This document shows positions 26,464-34,839 of a DNA stretch of 64,000 bases, piece by piece. Origin of the DNA: Bacteroides sp. MSB163 (GTDB lineage Bacteria; Bacteroidota; Bacteroidia; Bacteroidales; Bacteroidaceae); the NCBI RefSeq assembly GCF_036416795.1, contig NZ_CP143867.1:5696001-5760000 (forward strand). The letters run 5' to 3'. The notes under the pieces were generated by a model. The model was not told the DNA's origin and ran no database searches. It was given only the letters and a program-made list of their open reading frames with translations. A program made the position numbers and the translations under genes. Every line of letters starts with the position of its first letter. Positions within the stretch are counted from its first letter, which is position 1.

Positions 26464-27624
26464 GTGGAATACATTACATGTAAAAAGTGTGGTTGCCAAA
26501 TGTCTGCCATGTCGGAAGCGTGTCCCATGTGTGGCACACCGACTAACGAGAATGTACAGACGGCAAATACTTCATCCAAGAATGAAACAGAGAAATGCGA
26601 GCAAACATCCAATGTTTCAATTTTAAAAAGTGGCAAAAGAGTATATTGGGGTGTTGCTGCGGTTCTTACTATCCTATTTATTGTGTATGTTGGATATAAG
26701 GTTGGTAATCGTCAGAATGAAAATAAAGAAAACGTCACGGGCATACAACAGACCAATAACGAACAACGTGATACGTTTAAACGGGAAATCCCCATTAAGA
26801 ATACAGAAACGATAAAAAAACTGACAGAAACGGATATAAAAGAAGCATTTCTGCGACATTGGAAACACTACAAAGGTGATAGAGAGCTTATTCCGTTAGA
26901 AAAGTGCAGTGAAGGGTATAATATCTTTATTGGGGATTTGGATGGTGACGGTATAGATGATGCGGTAGTTAATGCGTACGTTACTCCGAGTGCGAAAGAA
27001 ATATCCGACAATGATTATGAAGACAAGTCCTATATATTTTGTTTTCTGAATAATGGTAAATCTTACAAACTTGCTGTTGCAACAAAATTATATACTATGT
27101 TCTTTGTTGAAAATATAAACAATGGAGAAATACATGCCTATCGCATTGAATATATGAAGAGAATGAATGACGGAAAAAGAATTGCTGTGAAAGATAACCA
27201 TGTCTTCAAATATGACGGTGATAAATTAGTGGATTTGGGTGGGACTAAAAGGACTGTTGATGAAGAGGAAAATCCCCCAATAGAGCGAAGAAGCGAAAAT
27301 GCAAGATTGTTGGAAGGATATTTTTATCGCTATGAGGGCGATATGAAAGGTTTTCCTATAAAGGTGGATTTTGGCGTTTTGTCAAATGGCATGATAAATG
27401 GTGAATATCAAAATATAAAGTATGGTACGGTATTAGATTTGGTAGGACAATTAATTTCTGAGAAATCATTACAGTTAGTTGGCGAGAATCAAAATGAGAA
27501 AATTGTCTTTGAACTTTCTTTTTCTTCTCCCGAACATTTAAAAGGATATGGGAAGGTTGGTGATAATTCTCTGTTTGTCAATTTGAAACAGATTTCAAAT
27601 GAAATAATAAACGATAGTCATTAA
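26464..27624 (+). CDS. Zinc-ribbon, single-TM protein with exported Asp-rich domain
   Basis: 386 aa, GTG start chosen because the four-Cys zinc ribbon begins at residue 6 (CKKCGCQMSAMSEACPMCG). One membrane segment (about 59-79) separates a cytoplasmic ribbon from an exported domain. The latter has an FG-GAP/VCBS-like Asp loop (FIGDLDGDGIDDAVVNAYV, about 157-175) usually binding calcium, and a C-terminal beta region about 270-386. The zinc ribbon echoes that of the first gene of the operon. Unknown function; it could link the exterior to the SPFH/WG assembly. Confidence 0.75.
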   Translation: MEYITCKKCGCQMSAMSEACPMCGTPTNENVQTANTSSKNETEKCEQTSNVSILKSGKRVYWGVAAVLTILFIVYVGYKVGNRQNENKENVTGIQQTNNEQRDTFKREIPIKNTETIKKLTETDIKEAFLRHWKHYKGDRELIPLEKCSEGYNIFIGDLDGDGIDDAVVNAYVTPSAKEISDNDYEDKSYIFCFLNNGKSYKLAVATKLYTMFFVENINNGEIHAYRIEYMKRMNDGKRIAVKDNHVFKYDGDKLVDLGGTKRTVDEEENPPIERRSENARLLEGYFYRYEGDMKGFPIKVDFGVLSNGMINGEYQNIKYGTVLDLVGQLISEKSLQLVGENQNEKIVFELSFSSPEHLKGYGKVGDNSLFVNLKQISNEIINDSH

Positions 27625-27647
27625 CGAGCACTTAAAAATACAGAAGT

Positions 27648-28460
27648 ATGAAAAATATTTTAGTAATAATCATTTTAACAAGTGTCAGTGTATGCGTATT
27701 CGCTCAGAAAACGAATAACAAAGGTGAGTATATGGTGAAAAGCATACATTGGGTTAATGCTTTTACTCAAAAAGAGGTTGGCAACAAAGGGGATAAGTGG
27801 TATCATTTCAAGTATAACGATGATGGAAACCTGATTGAAGTACGGAAAGAGTATTATCAGAATTTCAAGAACAAGACAGTTGAAATTTTTACCCTTTCCA
27901 ATAATCGGTATCAATTCATTTCTTATGTGAATGGCAAACAAGACCCCTATACCAAATGTGAATTTACTTTTAATGAACAAGGATATATAGACAAACTATA
28001 TGATTATTCTACAAAAGGTGTAGAAGCAGGAACTCTTTTTACATTAATATATTACGATAATGGAGATTTAAAAAGCATTGATGATTTATTTGAGGAGAAA
28101 GGGGGTAATCGGTATAAAATCCATAACTACGAGGAATATACTTGGGAAAATGGCAATGTGGTAGGTTTTCGCTATACTAATGATGATGGTTATACACAAG
28201 ATTTTAAAACCCATTATACTGATAAAAAAGATAATACCAACATTAATTTGGTATCACTAACAAAACATACTGCCCACCCATATAATGCGCATATATTGTT
28301 TGCGACTGAGTGGTGTGGTAAGAAGCCTAAAAACTTGGTTTTAAAAGAAAGTGGTGACAATTCTTTCGATTACATTTATGAAGGTAATCTATTGAAGAGA
28401 ATCAATAAAAAGAATAGTTCTTACTCCAAAGGATATTACTTGATTGAATATGTGTATTAA
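27648..28460 (+). CDS. Secreted repeat protein, paralogue 1
   Basis: 270 aa with signal peptide MKNILVIIILTSVSVCVFAQ. The mature part begins NNKGEYMVKSIHW and consists of beta-rich repeats of the type F-x-Y-x-x-x-G-N-L (KYNDDGNLIEVRKEYY, FTFNEQGYIDKLYDY, YYDNGDLKSIDDL), similar to YD/RHS-like or 'DUF4595'-type strands. It ends FATEWCGKKPKNLVLK and LIEYVY, both shared with the next gene. The two are tandem duplicates that have diverged. Probably periplasmic or surface. No known function. Confidence 0.75.
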   Translation: MKNILVIIILTSVSVCVFAQKTNNKGEYMVKSIHWVNAFTQKEVGNKGDKWYHFKYNDDGNLIEVRKEYYQNFKNKTVEIFTLSNNRYQFISYVNGKQDPYTKCEFTFNEQGYIDKLYDYSTKGVEAGTLFTLIYYDNGDLKSIDDLFEEKGGNRYKIHNYEEYTWENGNVVGFRYTNDDGYTQDFKTHYTDKKDNTNINLVSLTKHTAHPYNAHILFATEWCGKKPKNLVLKESGDNSFDYIYEGNLLKRINKKNSSYSKGYYLIEYVY

Positions 28461-28473
28461 CCAAACAATGATT

Positions 28474-29349
28474 ATGAAGTATATTACATTAGTGATACTA
28501 AGTCTTTTTTATTTAAGCATAAAAGCTCAAACAACTAATGCCCACGGGCAATATATGGTAAAAACCGCTGTATGGAAAGTATATGGAGGCTATAGTTCAT
28601 TTAAAATGGATTTAGAATATTATCCAAATGGGAATTTAAAAGTAGTTACAAAAAGTTATGTGCTTAGTGGTAAGAAATACAAAGAAATATATTCTATCTC
28701 TTATAATTCCAAAGGAGAAAAAACACTGAATTTCATTCGATATGTAAATGAAAAACAGAATTTCAGTGCGATTTGTAAATACAATTTTAATGAAGATAAT
28801 TTAATTTCTTATATTAATTGGTATGCACCATCTCAAAATAAATTAGTACAAGCGTTTCAATTGTTTTACAACGAGAATAGGGAACTTGTAAAGCTGACAC
28901 AAACGACAAGTGAGAATATGGATAAAGATTGGAGTAGTAAAACAGTTACAACAATCAATTGGGAAAATGGAAATATAATTTCAGATAAAGTAATTCGTAA
29001 TGATGATAATGAATTTCCTGGAAAAGCAAATTTTGTCTATTATCCTGAATCAGAAGTAATAAACAATACAAATTTGAACCTTAATTTTCTCATATTTTAT
29101 TGTTATGGCAGGGATTATACAATGGATGTTGTATTTGGTACAGAATGGTGCGGAAAGAACACCAATCTTATATTAAAAGGTGACGAAGATAGTTTGAAAA
29201 GATATAAACATCTTCAACCTGAGTTTCGTGAACATTATGAATATGAAAAGAATGGGGATTTGATTACAAAACTTAGGTATATTGCTCCAAGAGTGGGAGA
29301 AAAGCATAACTATGTTTATGGAACACTTACATTGGAATATGTATATTGA
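28474..29349 (+). CDS. Secreted repeat protein, paralogue 2
   Basis: The open frame begins at 28444 inside the previous gene, but the ATG at 28474 (or 28468) gives a proper signal peptide MKYITLVILSLFYLSIKAQ. The mature protein starts NAHGQYMVKTAVW and carries the same repeats as paralogue 1 (YYPNGNLKVVTKSY, YNFNEDNLISYINWY, FYNENRELVKLTQ). It has the same FGTEWCGKNTNLILKG segment and LEYVY end. Identity is low but co-linear over the full length. The gene pair follows the membrane genes in one direction, so they are probably delivered outside the cell as part of the same system. Confidence 0.75.
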   Translation: MKYITLVILSLFYLSIKAQTTNAHGQYMVKTAVWKVYGGYSSFKMDLEYYPNGNLKVVTKSYVLSGKKYKEIYSISYNSKGEKTLNFIRYVNEKQNFSAICKYNFNEDNLISYINWYAPSQNKLVQAFQLFYNENRELVKLTQTTSENMDKDWSSKTVTTINWENGNIISDKVIRNDDNEFPGKANFVYYPESEVINNTNLNLNFLIFYCYGRDYTMDVVFGTEWCGKNTNLILKGDEDSLKRYKHLQPEFREHYEYEKNGDLITKLRYIAPRVGEKHNYVYGTLTLEYVY

Positions 29350-29442
29350 CAAAATGTAATACAAGATGTGGTACAAAATGTACCTACAACAATAGATAAT
29401 ATAAACAGTATAGATAATATATAACTTTTAAATTAATATTAT

Positions 29443-30759
29443 ATGATTAAGAAACTGCTTTTTACATTGCTTTTTGGAATGCTTGTGCTTCCATTGGCAA
29501 ATGCACAAACTTCGTCCATGAAGATTGAAACGTACAAGATTGATAATGTCAACACAAGAGGATTAAACCCGAATACAAAAGGGGATGAAGAATTTGACCT
29601 TGGTAATGGACCTGGATGGGGAAGTGCAATGATTATGATGGGTGAAAAATATCCTCATGAATCACTTCAATATAAAGTGCAAACTTGGTATAACCCAAGT
29701 GAAGGTTATTGGGATGAATATGGTATTGAACCAAATTATGAAGATTATAAGAAAACAATTAATATGCTTATTTATGGTGATTGGCAGAATCCCGAAGATG
29801 GAACTTGGCATCATACATACCTGACAGCAGAGGACTTCAAATTCATGCGTGACAGCCTTCCAAACTTGTATGAAGTTAGAATGTGTGGTGATATTGAAAT
29901 TCGTGGTTATAAGGGCGAAAATGGTACTCTAAACGGCTATCATGAATATCCTGATGGGGAGATACCACCTTATGCCTTTGATAAAAGTTATAACAACAAG
30001 AAATTGAATAAAAAGCCACAATATAAGTCAATCATCTTACCGAAGAATATAACTTCAATTGGTGAGTATGCTCTTGCGAACATCATTGACCTTTACTTGG
30101 ATTCAGAAGAACAATGGGATGATTCGTCTCACAATGATAGTGGAAATCCTGATAAACCAAACGCAAAACGTTTTTGGAACGACTTATTCGATGGTTATAT
30201 CTACCTCTCCAACTTGAAGAACCTTAAAACGATTAAGGATAATGCGTTTGTCAACACCATATCAACAAGAATTTATCTTCCTGAAAATCTTGAATCCATT
30301 GGTGAGAATGCTTTCAATTCTGACATTATCAAGGATAGAGCAATAAATACCAATCTTGACAGCATCATTGTAACCTCTGCAACGCAACCAAAGATTGCGG
30401 AAAATTCATTTGGCATGAAGTTTAAGGATGCAAAGATTGTCGCACCAAGCAAGAAATATTATTTGAATTATAAGTATGACAAACAGTGGGGCTTATCCAA
30501 GAACTTGACATACTTTGGTTATGTGTCACCCAATCCCATTGACATTCGTTTGGATAAGGGAAAGTTAATCATCAATATAAAGGATGATGCAACAGAAACG
30601 GGAGTTGTTTCATGCTTCCAAGACGGAAGAAAGGTCAGTGACATAGAACTGAATACGGGAAACAACATTGTGAACCTGAATCCCAAGATGGAATATAAGA
30701 TTTCAGTGGAAGCGGAAGAGTTTAATTTGAAACCATATAAAGTAAATACTAAAAGATAG
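29443..30759 (+). CDS. BspA-like leucine-rich-repeat surface protein
   Basis: 438 aa with signal peptide MIKKLLFTLLFGMLVLPLANA. The central region carries BspA-type (LRR_5) repeats, recognisable as SIILPKNITSIGEYALANI, LKTIKDNAFVN, IYLPENLESIGENAFNS. The C terminus is a beta-sandwich-like domain (about 365-438). BspA-like proteins mediate adhesion in Bacteroidota. No sortase or type IX secretion signal is evident, so it may stay periplasmic. It sits 93 bp after the secreted pair and 9 bp before a small lipoprotein gene. Confidence 0.8.
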   Translation: MIKKLLFTLLFGMLVLPLANAQTSSMKIETYKIDNVNTRGLNPNTKGDEEFDLGNGPGWGSAMIMMGEKYPHESLQYKVQTWYNPSEGYWDEYGIEPNYEDYKKTINMLIYGDWQNPEDGTWHHTYLTAEDFKFMRDSLPNLYEVRMCGDIEIRGYKGENGTLNGYHEYPDGEIPPYAFDKSYNNKKLNKKPQYKSIILPKNITSIGEYALANIIDLYLDSEEQWDDSSHNDSGNPDKPNAKRFWNDLFDGYIYLSNLKNLKTIKDNAFVNTISTRIYLPENLESIGENAFNSDIIKDRAINTNLDSIIVTSATQPKIAENSFGMKFKDAKIVAPSKKYYLNYKYDKQWGLSKNLTYFGYVSPNPIDIRLDKGKLIINIKDDATETGVVSCFQDGRKVSDIELNTGNNIVNLNPKMEYKISVEAEEFNLKPYKVNTKR

Positions 30760-30768
30760 AATATTATT

Positions 30769-30990
30769 ATGAAGAAGATACTTTTACTGACTACATTGTT
30801 TGCAACGCTTTTTACGGCTTGTAGCGAAGAGGAAAATACACCTGAAATACCTGAATACATTATACCTGAAAATGATATAAATTCAGTGAAAGAACGCATT
30901 AGCTTGGAAGATAATCAGGAGTTGGTTACTTATAGCATAATAAGTAAGGATAGCATTTGGGGGTTATCAAAAGATATAACTATAAATTAG
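30769..30990 (+). CDS. Small lipoprotein
   Basis: 73 aa. MKKILLLTTLFATLFTAC is a lipoprotein signal with lipid-Cys at residue 18, then an acidic tail (SEEENTPEIPEYIIPENDIN) and a short beta-rich end. No family recognised. It is closely packed between the BspA-like gene and the 176-aa gene (1-nt gap to the latter), so it belongs to the operon. Its surface exposure would depend on the acidic residues after the Cys, which resemble Bacteroides lipoprotein export signals. Confidence 0.65.
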   Translation: MKKILLLTTLFATLFTACSEEENTPEIPEYIIPENDINSVKERISLEDNQELVTYSIISKDSIWGLSKDITIN

Positions 30991-30991
30991 T

Positions 30992-31522
30992 ATGAACTTT
31001 ATAGAAGAAATATGTGGGATTTCCACTAATAATAAACAACCGTTGGTTTTACTTGACGAAATGATAGTTAAGAATCTATGGAGCTGTTTACAGCATGGAT
31101 TTGTACTGATAGGAGTTAATGATATTGATTGCGTAGAGAAAGGAGTAATAAAAGAACTACAAACAGATATTATAGAAAAGGATTTCCGTTATATTCCAAT
31201 ATTCGGTTACTGTATGAATAAGGGTTATTTGCTTACCTTTGCTGTCGTCAATTTTAATAAGCGTAAAGAACAGTGCGATTTTACTACTTTAAAAAGTTTT
31301 GTATCAGAAATGTCGGTTAAATACCAACAGAAGGTGTCTATTTGCGAAGTATCTTCATGTACTTCTGTAATCTCTTTAATTGATGCTTTCTTTGAAGATT
31401 GCTTAAAGGAAAATGGTTTGCCTCACGTATGTAGGGGTTATTATCTCAATCCTTCACCGATGTCTTATTCGGAAAGATATATGCGTGATATGAAAATGAA
31501 TGAGATATTTATTGATATATGA
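30992..31522 (+). CDS. Cytoplasmic protein of unknown function at operon end
   Basis: 176 aa, no signal peptide or membrane segment. Contains many Cys (CGISTN, WSCLQHG, GYCMNKG, ICEVSSCTS, FEDCLKENG, HVCRG) without a clear zinc-binding spacing. The end is SERYMRDMKMNEIFIDI. No family recognised. It starts 1 nt after the lipoprotein stop and is followed by the two-hairpin terminator at 31560, so it closes the cargo operon. Confidence 0.65.
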   Translation: MNFIEEICGISTNNKQPLVLLDEMIVKNLWSCLQHGFVLIGVNDIDCVEKGVIKELQTDIIEKDFRYIPIFGYCMNKGYLLTFAVVNFNKRKEQCDFTTLKSFVSEMSVKYQQKVSICEVSSCTSVISLIDAFFEDCLKENGLPHVCRGYYLNPSPMSYSERYMRDMKMNEIFIDI

Positions 31523-31559
31523 CATGAGTAAGATTTGCTTATTCAAAGTTATATATACT

Positions 31560-31645
31560 GATTCTTTAAGTATTAAGAGGTATAACGATACTTCATTTTA
31601 TTCATCATTTTTTAAGAGTAGTCCGTTGGGGTTACTCTTTTTTTT
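31560..31645 (+). terminator. Two-hairpin terminator module, copy 1
   Basis: GATTCTTTAAGTA, then stem GAGGTAT/ATACTTC (with a wobble), then stem GAGTA...TACTC and eight T. It shares sequence and layout with 32928-33008. Confidence 0.75.
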
Positions 31646-32038
31646 ATGCCTTTGCTACATCAACTTAAGAATCAAATGATTTATAAGTTACCTTTCAGGT
31701 CTATTTTATTGATATATAATATCAACCAAAATGTATCCTATATTTGTGGGTAAAATGTAAATCGCTGTAAATTAATAGTTTGTTTTGGTTGAGGTGAAAT
31801 AAAAAAGCTACCGTTATATTCGGATATTTGGTTGTTACATCAATGGTGACTACTTACGATAATTTATGAGCAAAAAAATTAAGAATAATTATAGCGAATA
31901 ATTAGGACTATTGTTTATGATGCCTTATATTTGCATAATAAACATCCATAGTGTTTTAGCGTGCACTAACAGAGTTTTATAGTAACTTATGTTGGTAAAA
32001 TAATAGGAGTTTTAAGCGGTGCTTATAAAAAAAACAAT
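31646..32038. other. Gene-free leader region before the NADAR gene
   Basis: About 390 AT-rich bp without a supportable ORF. Two exact TAnnTTTG boxes occur on the plus strand: TATATTTG at 31739-31746 and 31926-31933. The second would start transcription about 100 nt before the NADAR ATG. The first could drive a short RNA or a longer leader. Confidence 0.5.
31926..31933 (+). promoter_or_regulatory. Candidate -7 box for the NADAR gene
   Basis: TATATTTG, an exact consensus match 106 nt before the start codon. No clear -33 element. Confidence 0.5.
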
Positions 32039-32833
32039 ATGGATAAAAATTTCATGTATGGGAACTGCCCTACTTCTACTCAAACTCTTCTTTTCAATGA
32101 AATAATATTGGGACGTACAGAGGTGTATGATACGACAAAACATAATTGTTGGGCGTTTTGTAAATCTACAGATATACGTAACGGAATAACTCTCAGTTTG
32201 GGTAATTTGTGTGGTGGCTATCCTTTTCCATTTTGTGGTCATATCTTCCGAAGTAGTGAATGTGCATATCTCTGTGGGGAGTTTTCTTTGGATGCACCTT
32301 TGAACAAAGTTATTCAGCAGAATTTGATGGATGAACCAAACGCTTTTGTTCAGAAAAAAGTTATCAAGAAGGCTAATATGGAACATGTACGTCAAGATTG
32401 GGCAGAAATTCGTTTGCAATGGATGCTCTATGTGGTTTGGTGCAAGTGCATTGGTAATTCAGAATTTAGGGAATTGCTGTTGTCTGTACCAAGCGATGCT
32501 GTGATTATTGAAGACAGCACGAACAATCACGGTGCAACTGCCACATTATGGGGTGCTAAAAATAAGGAATTGAAGCGATGCCGTTGGGAGAAGAAGAAAG
32601 AAGTATGTGCGCAATATCAAGGTATGAAAAAGAACGCTTTAAAGTTGCTTATTTCTGAGGAGTGTGGCAAAATTAATAATGTGGGCTGTTTTGTTGGTGA
32701 GAATAATTTGGGTAAGATATTGAAAATGTGCCAAATCGCTCTTATACATCACGTATCTCCACCGATTGATTATGCCCTTTTGAAAGAAACGAAAATTTAT
32801 TTACTTGGTAAATTACTGACTTTTAATGAGTAA
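32039..32833 (+). CDS. NADAR-domain protein (YbiA-like fold)
   Basis: 264 aa. NADAR features: FPFCGHIFRSSECAYLCGEFS (the F-x-S-x-E-x-x-Y segment near residues 62-82), FRELLLSVPSDAVIIEDSTNNHGATATLWGAKN (the acidic-plus-W-G active-site region near 140-175), and a final helix. NADAR proteins remove ADP-ribose from guanine or process ADP-ribosyl intermediates and serve as antitoxins or anti-defence factors in phages and islands. Here the fold is embellished with about 90 extra C-terminal residues. It stands alone between two matching terminator modules, with no DarT-like toxin next to it. Confidence 0.7.
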   Translation: MDKNFMYGNCPTSTQTLLFNEIILGRTEVYDTTKHNCWAFCKSTDIRNGITLSLGNLCGGYPFPFCGHIFRSSECAYLCGEFSLDAPLNKVIQQNLMDEPNAFVQKKVIKKANMEHVRQDWAEIRLQWMLYVVWCKCIGNSEFRELLLSVPSDAVIIEDSTNNHGATATLWGAKNKELKRCRWEKKKEVCAQYQGMKKNALKLLISEECGKINNVGCFVGENNLGKILKMCQIALIHHVSPPIDYALLKETKIYLLGKLLTFNE

Positions 32834-32927
32834 TATCTCCGTTTCGGTATGGATTTGCATTATAAAAGTGTGATTTTGAATGAAACATGCGTAATATAAA
32901 GAGAAATGGGATATTTATAAATAAGAT

Positions 32928-33008
32928 GATTCTTTAAGTAGAGGTATGGTGATACCTCATTTTGTTCCTTTTTAGGAGTAACTTTGTTTTAGGGTTACTC
33001 CTTTTTTT
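32928..33008 (+). terminator. Two-hairpin terminator module, copy 2
   Basis: GATTCTTTAAGTA, stem GAGGTAT/ATACCTC (perfect), then stem GAGTAAC/GGTTACTC and CTTTTTTT. Sister of 31560-31645. The first stem is perfect here and wobbled there. Confidence 0.75.
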
Positions 33009-33043
33009 GTATTTTAGTACCCATCAAATTAAAAATCACAACT

Positions 33044-33655
33044 ATGATAACAGATAAGATGTCCGATATGGAAATATTTAAAGAGGTATGGAGTGAACGG
33101 GGGGCAGTTCATGGTTATATGGAGAGACTTATACCCAAGTATAGGCGACCTATCATTAAATCAAATAAATTCCCAATGTATTTTACTCCAATTGAGTTTG
33201 TATCTCGCAAAAACAATAGGTATTTGATTTTCTTTGAAGCACGTAATAAAAAGGATTGGGAAAGAGGTATATTATATACAATTATTTGCTTATATGAAAA
33301 GCAAGGTGGAACTAATGTAATGATGTTCTCTACTGTCTCTAAAGGTATTCATATATACTCTCCACATTTCTTTTCCCGATATAGAAGCCGTTTCCTTAAG
33401 GATGATAGTATATCTCCTTTAGATGTGATAAAACGTTTCTTCAAAATAAATCCCACAGCTACGATTTCTGTGGTAGAAGATAGTGATGAATTTTATGGCA
33501 CTTGTAATGAAGGAGCTGTTTTTGGAAAGATAACAGCCGACAATGTTATTGTTCTTAAAACATTTGTAAGTTTTGAAATGTTACATGATTCGCAAGAACA
33601 CATAAAAACCGATATTTATGACAATTTGATTAAATACAGAGCAGAAATTCAGTAA
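33044..33655 (+). CDS. Protein of unknown function
   Basis: 203 aa, ATG start, soluble, basic in its first half (YMERLIPKYRRPIIKSNK). A middle block with HIYSPHFFSRYRSRFL and a C-terminal beta-like part (ATISVVEDSDEFYGTCNEGAVFGKI) give no family I recognise. The gene has its own upstream terminator (copy 2) and its own downstream one (33692-33736), so it is a single-gene unit. No signal peptide. Confidence 0.65.
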   Translation: MITDKMSDMEIFKEVWSERGAVHGYMERLIPKYRRPIIKSNKFPMYFTPIEFVSRKNNRYLIFFEARNKKDWERGILYTIICLYEKQGGTNVMMFSTVSKGIHIYSPHFFSRYRSRFLKDDSISPLDVIKRFFKINPTATISVVEDSDEFYGTCNEGAVFGKITADNVIVLKTFVSFEMLHDSQEHIKTDIYDNLIKYRAEIQ

Positions 33656-33691
33656 GAAAGGTGAAGTATTGTATCAATTATACACAGAAAT

Positions 33692-33736
33692 AGCCACATA
33701 GAGGAATATGCCTATATCTCAATGTGGCTTTTCTTT
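33692..33736 (+). terminator. Intrinsic terminator
   Basis: AGCCACAT (33692-33699) / ATGTGGCT (33722-33729) with TTTTCTTTT following. Confidence 0.75.
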
Positions 33737-33753
33737 TGATTTATACAAACAGA

Positions 33754-34224
33754 TTAGTTACCTTCATCATCTAATCTTATAATGGAATTACCATCTTCAT
33801 CACTATCAACAATACATTCTTCACCAATAATACCTCCCAATTCTTCTGCGATTTCCTGCACCATTCGTTCCCATAAATATTCTCGTAATTCTGAATACTC
33901 TGCGTCCTTCCCTTCTAATTCATCTTCAAAGTCAAAAGCATAATACATATCTTGGTACTTGATAATCCAATATGGCTCAAAGAGGAATGCAGATGAAAAC
34001 ATCCATTCGTCAATATTCATTATTCTTTCGTCTTCTTCTCCCAAAACATCAATCTTTTGAGGAAGATATTCAGCTATGATATGGGCTGTATAAAGTTCCC
34101 ATATTTCCAAATCATCAAAAACACTATTGGGTTCATACTTCTTTTGAAGTTCTTCCAAATTAGCAGACTTATGGGCTACCTTCTCAAATAATGAAATGTA
34201 TTCTTCTAAAACTTCTTTTTCCAT
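33754..34224 (-). CDS. Acidic protein of unknown function
   Basis: 156 aa, strongly acidic (many Glu/Asp, for example FDFEDELEGKDAEYSEL and CIVDSDEDGNSIIRLDDEGN). No signal peptide. Aromatic-rich centre (SSAFLFEPYWIIKYQDMYYAF). Acidic small proteins on islands are often immunity or DNA-mimic proteins, but no partner toxin is identifiable. Transcribed toward the 203-aa gene, with the terminator between them. Confidence 0.65.
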   Translation of the reverse strand: MEKEVLEEYISLFEKVAHKSANLEELQKKYEPNSVFDDLEIWELYTAHIIAEYLPQKIDVLGEEDERIMNIDEWMFSSAFLFEPYWIIKYQDMYYAFDFEDELEGKDAEYSELREYLWERMVQEIAEELGGIIGEECIVDSDEDGNSIIRLDDEGN

Positions 34225-34415
34225 GATATTTTATTTTAAGGGTTAATAATCGCTCCCAATATAGGAAAAATCAAAGAAAAAATATCTAAAAAAGATACTC
34301 TTTTTTGTTGTTAGTGCGCAAATTTAAATACGTAAATATAGTTACGTAAAAAGTGCGTATTGATTAGATTTTCATTTTTCCAAGTTACAACTTATGGAAT
34401 TGCAATATTTATTCA

Positions 34416-34423
34416 TATCTTTG
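34416..34423 (+). promoter_or_regulatory. -7 box of riboswitch transcript 2
   Basis: TATCTTTG, the same box at the same distance from the aptamer as for riboswitch 1. Confidence 0.65.
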
Positions 34424-34427
34424 CGGC

Positions 34428-34600
34428 ACATTGGTTTGCAACTCTCGTACGAGAGGAGTAATTAAAAGGGAATCAGGTGTAAATCCTGAACAGTCCCGCT
34501 GCTGTAAGTTTCATATAAAAAGTTATAAACAACACTTTCGCCAATGGGAAATCCCGTGAAGGCAGTTTATAAACGAAACAAGTCAGAAGACCTGCCATGT
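34428..34600 (+). promoter_or_regulatory. Cobalamin riboswitch 2, carried by the element
   Basis: P1 ACAT/ATGT closes an aptamer with GGGAATCAGGTGTAAATCC, CAGTCCCGCTGCTGTAA, a GCCAATGGG segment, GTGAAGGCA and the B12 box AAGTCAGAAGACCTGCC. Blocks are nearly identical to riboswitch 1, but the variable arms differ, so it is not a duplication made during insertion. It ends 239 nt before attR and points toward the chromosomal YjdJ/YjdI-like genes. The post-aptamer hairpin (GCTTT/AGAGC) is conserved. Confidence 0.92.
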
Positions 34601-34762
34601 AGTTTTTGCATCATTGCTTTCGAGGAAAGAGCATTGAATTTAATGATTATATTCATTCTATTCAGTTTCAGATTTGAGGGTTATTCTTGTTTCAAAATAT
34701 TACTTTTGCAATATTTAACGCTATCGGACATCAAAACAAGAAAATAAAATGGCGCTAAAAAC

Positions 34763-34784
34763 TTTAAACCAAAAGTTTAAACCA
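34763..34784 (+). repeat. Right-end TTTAAACCA repeats (probable integrase arm sites)
   Basis: Exact TTTAAACCA at 34763 and 34776, matching the three at the left end. Confidence 0.65.
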
Positions 34785-34839
34785 ATACAGAGTTTTTAAA
34801 TAATATATTTGATTTTCAATACATTATTAAATTTTAAAG

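Noticed and set aside
34544..34747. 67-aa frame over riboswitch 2
   Set aside because: Overlaps the aptamer; composition and position point to chance.
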